Below are positions 33,890 to 43,846 of a stretch of 64,000 nt of DNA, piece after piece. The position numbers and the translations under genes were made by a program. Origin of the DNA: Calycina herbarum (lineage: Eukaryota; Ascomycota; Leotiomycetes; Helotiales; Pezizellaceae); assembly GCA_001414485.1 (NCBI GenBank), contig LLEY01000014.1, positions 186,001 to 250,000 of the forward strand, given 5' to 3'. The notes under the pieces were generated by a model. The model saw only the letters and a program-made list of their open reading frames with translations. It was not told where the DNA came from and did not search any database. Each line of letters starts with the position of its first letter. The stretch's first letter is position 1.

Positions 33890-34642
33890 TCATGAATCAG
33901 TCTCCATCAACTCAACCGGTGGTCTGGAAGTATGGGCCAAAATCGGCTTCTCAAATTCAATCGGACTGATATCCCCCGTCATATCCTCCACCGAGATAGC
34001 CGGTAAGTTGGGGCTGTGTCCGTGTTCGCTTGGATTATAAAGGACCAACGATCCGCTGCGGGCCCTTCCCCCCTCATTCTCGTTATCGCTGATTGGACTG
34101 GCGGGGATATCGGTCCTTGGTCTATGGTGTAGCTTGGCTAATGCCTCTGCCAAATCCTCGGCGTGCACCAGCTTATTGGGCGCATCTTCCAACTTGACTT
34201 CCCATCCGTGGGGTGGGGATGGTGGTGGGGAGATGAAGAAGAGTTTGCCCGCGTCGGGGAGATTGAGATGCTCGTCTTTGGTTTCGATCGAAGTGGGATT
34301 TCCGAAGTAGACTTTTACGCGCTCGCCCATGATGGCTTCGCCGTCGAGGATCTGGCGGATGCGGATGGCGGAGGCTTCTTCGAAGAAAGAGACGATGATG
34401 CGGCGGAAGGACTTGAGGGGTGCCCAGGAGTGGATGGGCGCCGAGGAGTTTATGAGGTCTTTGATGGTTTGTAGGTTATCTGGTCGGAAGACTTCGGCAT
34501 CTTGGAGGTTGGTGATGATGAGGGTGTTTGAAGGAGGAGTAGGTTGGCTTAGTGGTGGGAGGTTGGAGAGATCAATAGACATCTTGACGCGCGAGGATCG
34601 AGAGGTTGGGCGCGATGATTCTGGTGTTGATAATGAAGACAT
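33890..34642 (-). CDS. calcipressin (regulator of calcineurin)
   Basis: Single exon, 250 residues. The N-terminal half is RRM-like (NTLIITNLQDAEVF, RRIIVSFFEEASAIRIRQIL, VKVYFG) and is followed by the family signature LFFISPPPSPPHGWE (about 132-146), the serine-proline block that is phosphorylated in RCAN proteins. The tail is acidic and contains NLPAISVEDMTG and related short motifs. Calcipressins bind the calcineurin catalytic subunit and tune Ca2+ signalling; in fungi they affect stress response and virulence (family knowledge). The long 5' flank fits a stress-regulated gene but no CDRE element was identified. Confidence 0.93.
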   Translation of the reverse strand: MSSLSTPESSRPTSRSSRVKMSIDLSNLPPLSQPTPPSNTLIITNLQDAEVFRPDNLQTIKDLINSSAPIHSWAPLKSFRRIIVSFFEEASAIRIRQILDGEAIMGERVKVYFGNPTSIETKDEHLNLPDAGKLFFISPPPSPPHGWEVKLEDAPNKLVHAEDLAEALAKLHHRPRTDIPASPISDNENEGGRARSGSLVLYNPSEHGHSPNLPAISVEDMTGDISPIEFEKPILAHTSRPPVELMETDS

Positions 34643-37600
34643 CGTGAAGTTCTGAAAGGACTCGGAGGAAGGATGAGGAGTTGCTGGTGAGGTTGAGTCC
34701 TAAGATCAGTGTGTGATTGTTTTGTTTGAAGTGGTGTTGGTGGTGGGAGGGTGGAAGTTTTAAGTATAAAAGTTGCGATTCCAGACAATTCTCTGGCAAA
34801 AGGTCCGAGGGGCAAAGAAGAAGGCGCAGCCCCAGTCTCGCGTTCCCCGTGAAAGCACCGTTCCAGGGTCACGGGTCACTGGACGATCATGCTTCAGCGC
34901 ATTGGCGATCCGAGGTTGCCTTTCAGCGACCCCCCGAGACCCCCCGAGACCCTGTGGCCACAGGCTTGCATCCACAGGCTAGCATCCACAGGCTGGGCTT
35001 TTGATCACCTCAGTCGCTGCGCAAAGTCCACGACATTCTGCGCCAAAAACCGCCGCCATCTCCGCCATTCCAGCAAGACACGCTGAAATTTCGGGACTCA
35101 GCCACTACTTCAGACGTCTTAGACGTCTTAGACGTCTCATTACTAAACGATCATTCCCCAGGTACAAGTACTCGTACGCAGAAAGAAGCGCTGAAGGCCG
35201 TCTGCAAGGCCTCCTCTCCCCTCCCAGCGGTCCCTCTCCAGGCATATGGCTGCCGAGATATGTGCTTGGCTGGAGGGTACCGGGTTTCTGCACTTTGTAG
35301 CGCTACAGACCAGACGGTGGAAACATTTTCTTGTTTGCCGCTGGCACTGCACTGCATCTTTACGAAACGTGTTTCGAGATTCATCATTCATTGTCAACAA
35401 TATCCACTCGGTCTCCCACGCTCCCTCTTCTCTCTGCCTCTTCCCTCTCCCTGCCTCGTCCTGCTCGCGCGGTTATCCGGCGGTGCTGCCCGTCACCATT
35501 TGATATTAGATATTAGACAGCATAGCTTATGGAATACGGCACTGCCTCCAACGAGATTGGAGATTCCACAACCACACCGACATCTCCTTCTTACGAGGAA
35601 CATTGCGAGTACGTACGGAGATAATGAGGGGCGCAAACAAAGATATCACATCAGAAGAAGAATCCCAGAGAGGATCCCAACATGTGCACGGCGGCGTTAT
35701 TGATCCTTCATCGTACTCAGCAACTGGTAGTTCACTCTACCGAGCAAATTCCCCTATGTAATGCCGGATCCTTTCGTACAGTCCTTTCGTACAGTGTTGC
35801 TACTCACTTGGGTCTCAAAGATTGCCAACGCCACCAAGAGAAATGCGGAGAAACAGAAATTGATAACTCCAATCCTATTGAAATCACGGACGCAGCAAAA
35901 TCTGTCCATCCGTCTTGGAAAAGGTTGAGGGCAGTGCAATCTTCAACCAAGGAACCATTCACCAACCTCCCAGTCCCAGTACTAACTCGATGGGAAATGC
36001 ATTAGTGACATGTCTTGGCATCGAAAGAGAGAAACTCTTGTTTCCTCAAACAAATACAGGGCGACTTTACCCCCAGCAAAAGGCATTTACATGCTGTAAC
36101 ACCTTTTCTCCAGATTTCCTCTCGAGTGGGAGGTTCAAGCATCTGGTGCTCCACTCAGATCAACAACCTGGAACCTCCTCCGGAATAACGGATACGCTCT
36201 TTCCAACCTCCCACTTATCCCACCGAAAATTCGAGAAACTCTCTCTAAGCCACTACAACTCATCTTGATCCCCTCAACGTTGCAGTACCAAAAACCACAA
36301 AAAAAAATCTTCACCCAAGCCACCAAAAGAAAAATCTCCCGTGCGATCCGGAGAATACGGTGTCTAGATCACCCCTTTCCAACCGAGACGAGTAAGACGA
36401 GTAAGACAAGAAAGCCATCCGAGCATCTACTCGAATCGAGATACACTTTCCCCGTTGAAAATTCCTTCCAGATCCCTCACCGAATGGCGAATCATACGCT
36501 CGCGTTCTTACGAAAGGAGGCTGAGTCTCTCGACCCAACCGCCAAGACTCTTGTATACGGACCCCACAACCCCTAATTAGGGAAGTGGCAAGACTACCTA
36601 GGTATTCGATAGAAAAAAAACAAGAATTTATGTACATGTGCATTTTTACGAGTGCGACACTAGACGACATTAGATGACACAAGACGACACTAGACAATGT
36701 TACATTTCCTTTCTCCAATATTTGTCTTTCTTTCTTCTTCGAGAATCTTCACTCACTGTTTGAGGCTTTGCTCAACCTCGGCATGACTGATGACTGAGCA
36801 GTAGGTAGGTGAGTTGAGTGGCTTGGTCAAATCAAATCAAATCAAATCAAATCATTGAGGCGGGGCTTGGGCTTCTCGGTGAATCACGTGGCTTAGTAAC
36901 TTAGCGACGGCAGGAGCAGGGGCGACGGAGGAATTTGAGTTTTGACATCAGCCTCCTATTTCTCATTTCCCATACAAAAGATTTCGCCTGCTGGTACGTG
37001 TCTGAGAGGGCGAAGTAGGGTTTATTGAGAGAAAGGGGTACCTGATAGTCGTGTTTGAAATGAGAAGATCGAGGGAGGGTCAGCCTTGTGATTTTGCCTG
37101 CTATTCTGTCGAGCTTGTAAGCTAGGAATGAGATTGGAACGAGGGTGTTTTGATGAGCCTCTTTTTTTGAGTCACTTGTCCACTGCTTGTTTTGATCGGG
37201 TGTTTTGTCGGTACGTGTTTAGCTGAGATATTCCAATTTCCGAGAAAGAAGGGGGCTTGAATCAACTCACCATATTAAGATGAAGAGAAACTTTCCACGT
37301 CTGACTCGGAAGCTGTTTATTAAGTCTTAATCGCATTTCAACTTCACATTTAGAAAGAGGAGGTCAGAGGATCAGAATCCCTGAGATACGAGATACGATG
37401 CACCCAGTGAGATTAGTCGTTTCTTTCGTAACTCAATCTCGGATTCCTGAATTGAAATCCGTTACTCTAGATATAACCCCAAGTCTTCCTCCCTACCTAC
37501 CTATTTTAGAGTAGAAACTTAACTATTGCGATTCAACAAATACCTAGCTTGACATACAGGTATACATCTACTTTTACTCTCAACTATCCCTTCGGTGTCA

Positions 37601-38601
37601 AGATTCTTACTTCTAACTTCTAGTGGAAAAATCACAATTTCAATTCCCAGAATAGTATACGCGTCAACCTCTACAGTAACATCACCCGTGATTAGTGTGC
37701 TGCTCTGGATTCAGAGAAACGAGTCCCTCTCCAACTCTAATAATCTCCAAGTCTCAAATATTTGGTTCTGTAATTGATGGAGTGAGAGTATCGATATACT
37801 TCTACTATTCAAGTATCTAATATCTCCACTCATTCGATGAAGAAAGTTGTAACCACTTAGGATTATTTTTTTCTGGCTCTAAGTACGACCTTTCTACGAG
37901 ATATAGGTGACCTGTAAATAGCACTATCTTTTTACAAGATGTGGTTATCGGTAGGTAACCTAATCGCTGGATTTTTTATAAGATATTTCTATAAGATATA
38001 TGTCCCGTACAAAATCGGGTTGAAAACGCTCTGAAGAGCTTGTATTTGGGGGGGAGGGGGGCATGGCCCCTTATATATACGTGAAAAGGCACCCCTGACA
38101 GCGTAGCCGAGGGGTCCACTTTTACGTGACAATATAGTAATCAGTAGATGACTTATAAATAGTAACTCAAAAATGAATCACGACTATCGCAGATAACCCA
38201 CAGTTATTATTCGTCGTAAACTCACTAAGTGAATAAAAATATACAAATAAGTTGAAGTAATCAAAATAAAACAAAAGACTTTCAAGACATTTTTTCCCTT
38301 TGTTTCATTAATTTCATATATATATATTATTCATTCAAATACTCCGACTGAAGAAGTTGAAAAGAGGTTAACACATTTACTCTCTAGCTATAACACAGCA
38401 TAGAGTAGTAAGTATACAAGTGCATGCACTCTGACTATATCACTATAATCTTTCGTTCTCTATCTATCAATTTCACAAGCTAAGATGAAGAATTTCTCAA
38501 CCGTCCTAGCCGGTGGTTTAAGCACTTCAAGATCTTCTAATAATAGTTTAATCCTTTCAGCGAGGACTAATTCTCTAAAATCCTCTCCAGCGTATTTATA
38601 A
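34643..38601. other. gene-poor 4-kb region, short repeats only
   Basis: No frame over about 150 codons and no recognisable domain. Contents: duplicated CCCCCCGAGACC and CCACAGGCT units (about 34930-34995), four TTAGACGTC units (about 35117-35145), AAATC microsatellite (about 36831-36856), and a short signal-like frame from an ATG at about 38484 (MKNFSTVLAGGLSTS) that runs into the TACTCGAGTA repeats at 38602. The left part is calcipressin 5' flank. Confidence 0.55.
38079..38127. repeat. imperfect hairpin
   Basis: Arms ACGTGAAAAGGCACCCCT (38079-38096) and its imperfect complement AGGGGTCCACTTTTACGT (38110-38127) flank a 13-base loop. A palindrome GGGGC-ATG-GCCCC lies 9 bp to the left, at 38058-38070. 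Could be the end of an old MITE. Confidence 0.5.
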
Positions 38602-38723
38602 ACTACTTAACTACTTAAGTAGTATTCGAGTAGTCTTAAGTAGAGTAGAGTAGAGTATAAGTAGTAAGTCAGATAAGTAGAGTAGAGTAGTTACTTATAA
38701 CTACTCGAGTACTACTCGAGTAG
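38602..38723. repeat. TACTCGAGTA / GTAGA repeat block, left
   Basis: Dense units of ACTACTTAA, GTAGAGTA and the palindrome TACTCGAGTA. The block ends with the 24-base direct repeat that also occurs at the right block (40086-40171), one on each side of the DNA transposon. Confidence 0.7.
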
Positions 38724-38767
38724 TCTATAAATAGAATTAATATATAAATATAAGCTAAAAAGCTATA

Positions 38768-39893
38768 ACGTGTTTCACAAGCGAGCTGGCTACACAAGCG
38801 AGCTAGCCACTTTTTAAACTTTATAATAATCATCAACTTCTAGTTATATTATCTCTACTAAACAACACCTAAATGTCTTCTAACGAAAACAAGATCAACT
38901 TAGCTATCTAAGTACTCGAAAATAACGCGTCAATTACCTAACGAAGCGCTGCGAAGGCCTATGATACCCCTCGATCTACTATTTCAAGCCGACGCGCCGG
39001 AATCCAACTAAGACGCGATTGCGAGCCCAATTCGAAGAAACTTACGAAGCTAGAGGAGGAGGCGATAATTGGGCATATATTGAAGCAGGATTCGAGAGGG
39101 TTTTCGCCTATAAAGGATATGGTACGAGATATGGCTAACAACTTACTGAAGGAGCGTAACAGGCAGCCTGTAGGTAGGAACTGGCCGGACAACTTTATTC
39201 GGCGTATACTTGAGCTAAAAACTCGATAGAGTCGTTCTTATAATCATTAGTAAGCTTTGACTAAAGATCCGCGGATTATTAGCCTATAGTTTATACTTAT
39301 ATAGTTATTTAAGGACAAACATGGTATTATAGACGAGGATATATACAATTTCGACGAGACTGGTTTTATAATAGATGTTATATTATCTTAGCTTGTTATT
39401 ACAAGTTCAGAGATACGCGGGAGACGTAAAAAAGTTTAGCTAGGCAATCGCGAATAGGTTATAGTTATTTAAGGAGTTAATACGATAGGTTAGGTAATAG
39501 TATTAATATAGAAAGAAATCATAGATCTTCGTAAGGTAACTAAGTGTAAGAGTCGTAAAAGGAAATATATTTAGAGTTAAGAGATATTAATAGTAGAGGA
39601 GGTAATTAGTTTAATTACTCCTATAGAAAATAGCGATTAGGAGGGTAGTAGAGAGATAAAAAAGAAGGTTCGGGCAGAGAGGCACTATAGGCGTTATAGT
39701 AAAATTAGACATAATTCTCGTACTTATTAAGTAGAAATAGTAGATACTAAAGATAGTGACGACTCTGAATAATCTTATAGTATCTTATATAATATAATAG
39801 CTTATTCTAGTGTTGAGTAAGTTGTATTTAAAAATAAGTTGTTCGGAAAAGTGGCCAGCTCGCTTGTGTAGCCAGCTCGCTTGTGAAACACGT
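38768..39893 (+). mobile_element. Fot1/pogo-type DNA transposon relic with 43-bp TIRs
   Basis: Terminal inverted repeats 38768-38810 and 39851-39893 are 43 bp with one mismatch, start ACGTGTTTCACAAGCG, and each holds a tandem of CACAAGCGAGCT. TA dinucleotides flank both ends, the target duplication of Tc1/mariner/pogo elements. The 1126-bp body holds an eroded transposase. Fot1-like elements are about 1.9 kb, so an internal deletion accompanies the RIP damage. Confidence 0.9.
38873..39772 (+). pseudogene. pogo-type transposase remnant
   Basis: From the ATG at 38873: an HTH_psq start (MSSNENKINLAI, AAKAYDTPRSTISSRRAG), a CENP-B-type binding domain (LTKLEEEAIIGHILKQDSRG, VGRNWPDNFIRR), the first part of a DDE_1 domain (DIYNFDETGFIIDV) and a basic C-terminal tail (RKRKYI, RAERHYRRYS). 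The stretch carrying the second and third catalytic acids is gone, and there are many TAA/TAG stops. Confidence 0.85.
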
Positions 39894-41235
39894 TAGCTTT
39901 AGAAGTAAAAAAAAAGAATATTCTTAAAAAACAAGTTTTTTAGTCTCTTATCTTTATTTTCTCTTCTAAAGAGATAAAAAATTCTTATAACTATTAATAT
40001 AAACTTTTAATAAGCTCTTCTAGTACTAAAAATAGTGCACTCCGACGTCACTCCGAATCCAGGCCCGGCTCAGTCCAACTCGGCCCGTACTACTCGAGTA
40101 CTACTCGAGTAGTAATAAGTAGAGTAGAGTAGTAGAGTAGTAGTTACTACTCTGCTCTACTTTACTTATTTAATACGCTGATCCTCTCTACGCAAAAGAC
40201 ATGTTTACTTCTTTTCAGGTTACGAAATTAGAGGTGCGTAGTATAATTTCGAGCTCTACTTAAATTTTGAGACAGGTAGAGAGGTATTTCATAATTACCA
40301 GCGACTTTAATATTTCTACATTCCATAGGTATCCAACTTTCAAGTATATCTGTAGTCCCGAGTCGCCATAGGTGACATTCTTCCTTACGACATGTGGTGA
40401 AACAAGCTATTTGTACTAACAAGTGCACCAGACGAGTTACCAAAAAAACAGCCTTTTTGGTCGCTGAGAATTCAGACGAGTACGGACTACTTGAAGGGAA
40501 ATTCCTCTCAACTCTATGGGTTCGAAAAAGACCATCATCCACACAAGAAATTCTAACTTTCCATAAGAAAGACGACCCTCGATCTCGGGTGAAGGAAAAA
40601 AAAAATGATAGCTAGAATGATCCATAGCAGTAAAGGGAATGACAGCGATGCAGCGACCTTAGTACTCACGAGTTTTGACAATCCTCAGTAGTGGTTTTCT
40701 GTTGTATGAAGCGGTAGAAAGCAAGAAGAAGAAAGGCAGTGGGAAACTGAATGTCGCATAGTAAATTTCCAGATCACCAGGATGAAGAATTCGTAATTTG
40801 CATATGGCCGGGAGAAAGACCATGCGTAGATTTGTAGAACATCTGCGAAGGAGCTAACGTAGGAAACGCTATAATACAATAAAAATGAGATTTTAGTAAG
40901 AAAGTAGTAAAAGCGCGAAACGTCGTAGGTTTTAGTTGATCGAACGGAGGGCGTGAGAACGCTGACGTCGAACTCCCATACGTCATAGCTGTAAAGTGTA
41001 TTTGAACCCCCCTTTTTCGCCACATCGTCACATACCCATACTATGACCTACTTGTATGCATATGCTTCACTAAAATCGTTGAATACATATAAATGATCTC
41101 TCTAACTTCCCATTTTGAAAGCGTCAAATAAGATACCAAAGTCAATTGAAAAATCGCGACCACAGATTACAGAAAAAACCCCTCAATTCTAAACTCAAAA
41201 TAACGCAAGAACAAAACAAAAGAGACACAAGCAAA
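39894..41235. other. intergenic, outer repeat remnant then 5' flank of small gene
   Basis: 39894-40085 is AT-rich and lies between the transposon and the right repeat block. From 40172 to 41235 only short frames without recognised domains are present. Confidence 0.5.
40086..40171. repeat. TACTCGAGTA / GTAGA repeat block, right
   Basis: Same units as the left block (38602-38723), including the 24-base direct repeat and GTAGAGTA runs, ending in an inverted ACTACTCTGCTCTACTTTAC. Confidence 0.7.
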
Positions 41236-41867
41236 ATGACGGAAGCAACAAATACTAAGATGATGGACACAGAGCCCGGTGGAGAACAAACACAGTAAGT
41301 AATCGCGATAGTTCGAGAGTGGAAAAAAAGAAGGGTGTTGACCAGCTGCTAGGTACGAAGGACAACAAACCACCACTCTTCCAGGACATATCAAATTCCG
41401 CGGACAATTCAACAGTTAGTCTCTCCTCTCCTTGATGTTGCGCGTCGAGTATTTCTTAGGGCTTGTGATTTCTCGCTTGAAAAATCAATGCTCTCACGTC
41501 TCTTGATTCAAAGTCAATTTCGGGACGCACGAACGAAATCCGTCAAGAACATTTCTCGACTGTCTAAAACAGACAAGTCAGATCAAATGACTAACATAAT
41601 AAAGCCCAAGATACACCAAGCACCTCGGAAGCAGACGATGCCCTTGAAGCTGTGAAAAAGGAACGAGGAGAGAAAACAGCTGAGAAGATACGATTCGGCC
41701 AAGCGATCAGCGAGCAAGGATTCGGAGGAAAAGTAGTTGGTAATTCAGGAACCGCGGAGAAGGGTTCTTCATATGGCCAAGTAAAGGATGATGCGGATGG
41801 AAAAGAGAATCTGCAGCAAACGAGGAAGGAGATGGGATATGGTGGTGGAAATGATATTGGTGGTTGA
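41236..41867 (+). CDS. small hydrophilic protein of unknown function, three exons
   Basis: Exons 41236-41294, 41353-41414 and 41605-41867 (introns 58 and 190 bp; GTAAGT...CTAG and GTTAGT...AAAG with a CTAAC branch site), 127 residues. The spliced protein reads YEGQQTTTLPGHIKFRGQF in the second exon, then KIRFGQAISEQGFGGKVVGN and KEMGYGGGNDIGG at the end. It is charged, Gly/Gln-rich, and lacks a signal peptide or membrane segment. It looks like a small conserved ascomycete protein, but I cannot name a family. All junctions close in frame, which supports a real gene despite its short exons. Confidence 0.72.
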
Positions 41868-43846
41868 AGGTACATGTAAAATTGGGTTAAGAAAAAAATA
41901 AATGACAATACCAACCAAGGGTTTGGAGGGAGTTTGTGACACTGTTTTTACTTGACCTGAGTCTGCGGTGTAACTGCAACATAACCAACCCAAGAACGAG
42001 GCATTTTGCAGAATCGGGAACATTATCCAGCATACCCACGCGAGGTGTTATTGAAGCTGTTGTGTAACACAATTGTATGGTGGTACACGAACATGCCGTG
42101 AAACGTTGGACCTAGGGGTGGTCGTCTGCTCGTAGACTAGTAAGCCTAGTGCGGGGTGTGCATGAGGACTCGCCACTCTCGTCAATGGTAACGAACTACC
42201 AGAGAGTAAAGTGCGTAGATACCGAAGATCAGTTGCTCGAGTGGTTGAAGGCTTTCCTTTGTTGCATGCGTGGCTGTCTGTTCGTGGCGTGAACTCATGA
42301 TCGATGATGATATTTTGCTGTGATTGGATCTTGAGATGGAAAACCAAGCAACCTGTGAGGAACTAGAGCTAAAACATGCCATTTGTGGGCCAATTACCCT
42401 TGATGACTCAAGAAATCTCTTGATGACTCAAGAGTTCTTCTCCTCACACCCAAGTGAAGATATATTCAGTTCCTCCCTTTGTGATACTCTGGAATAGTTG
42501 ATTGGGGTACCGGACCTTCGGTACCATCGACGGGTCTCCGGACTGCATGTTGGTGATAGATGGGATCATTGTGGAAGTATTCCAGTGGCACTAGCCCACG
42601 CAGTGATGGGGTGATAACCGGCTTAAGCCGATCAGCCTCGCCTTTACCCCGCGAACCAGCAAAACCCTCCATGTGTTGATTGACCCTTGGCCGCCTTTTC
42701 CACGCACAGCAAGCTACCCCACCTGTGAATAAGAGGAGCCAACTCCGAGGGTACGGTCCAATTGTGGGCTCGATATAAAGTAAGAGTGCTGCGATCGCGC
42801 TCTTATGTGACCTCTCGCTGACACTCTGGCGGAAGGTGGACCGGATGTGCAGCTGGTAGGATAGCATTTGGTGTTTTCAAAGTCAGCGGGAAAAAGGGAA
42901 CCGCTTGGTTGTTCCATTGAGGTGTTGGTGCTTCCACACGGGAGATTTGTTACTGCATGCCGTGACGAATATGCCTGTTCCAAACATGCCCCAGATATAC
43001 CCCGAGTCCGGCGCTTGAGGAGGGGTTGTGGAGAGTGGAGAGTAACCTTAGTAGGGGAGTCTGTTGGGTCGGGAGAGTCTGCTTGCAGAATGTTTCGATG
43101 GTGGAGAAGTGCCAGTGGGTAGATGGAAGAGAGTGAGGAGATTGATGGGTCGTGGTGAGGAGAGAAAAGATGATAGATTCAAATCCCGAGTAAAAAGAAG
43201 TTCTAGTGTAACCTCAATTACAAGGCAAACACCGATCTTAAGGCATCGATACCAGCAAATGCTGGCTGTCGTTCAACCCCACCAATGCCAAGGTTAGGTT
43301 CGGATTGAAGGATACTTCGTCAAGTGCATCTTCTGCGGTCTGCGGTGCAGCCAGTCAAGGCACAGCAATTGGAAGTATACAGTAGCCGGGGTAATTGTGT
43401 GCTCTGCGGCTGCAGCTTGCCCTCCGAAAGAGGATGGCCGAGTTAATAGTTAATATGTGTCGTCCCTTTGCCCCGAATTGACTAGAATACCTTTTGTTCG
43501 CTCTTTTCCATAGAAAAGTGGCAGCCCTCCCTCTCCTCTCTTCATTTGTCAATTCCATCCTGCCTGTAAAGTGTGCGGTATTGTTATTACTCACAGTGCC
43601 AGTACAGTACGCCACAACTGACAATAGTTGCTTCGCCCACGAACCCGGAAGGCTCCCTCCCACCTGCCAATTGAAAGTCAGCGGGGTAGCATCAATCACC
43701 ACCACTTCCAACGAGACAGTTACCTAGCCATCTGAAGGAGGAGTACAGCAGATCTTTCACTTTCACTCTTCGGAGCAACCCAACCTTTACAAGCACTCTC
43801 CTGTCTTTTTTCCATTTTGCAGGAACACAACACCACAACAGCAATC
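41868..43846. other. intergenic: long 5' flank of acetyl-CoA synthetase
   Basis: Two kb without a credible gene; contains the tandem TGACTCA sites. The last few hundred bases hold CT-rich stretches typical of fungal core promoters and the 5' leader. No FacB site was identified by eye. Confidence 0.5.
42399..42438. promoter_or_regulatory. tandem AP-1/Gcn4-like sites
   Basis: A 20-bp unit containing GATGACTCAAGA occurs twice in tandem; the TGACTCA cores at 42404-42410 and 42424-42430 are exactly 20 bp apart, about two helical turns. TGACTCA is the consensus for bZIP factors of the Gcn4/CPC1 and AP-1 type. It lies 1.4 kb upstream of the acetyl-CoA synthetase start and 0.5 kb past the small gene, so its target is unclear. 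Confidence 0.45.

Noticed and set aside
35246..36718. Clustered 60-150 codon frames on both strands
   Set aside because: Mutually overlapping, no domain, no joinable splice structure; no gene can be supported.
42048..43711. Frames of 80-130 codons on both strands upstream of facA
   Set aside because: They overlap each other on opposite strands, and none has a domain or conserved splice pattern.
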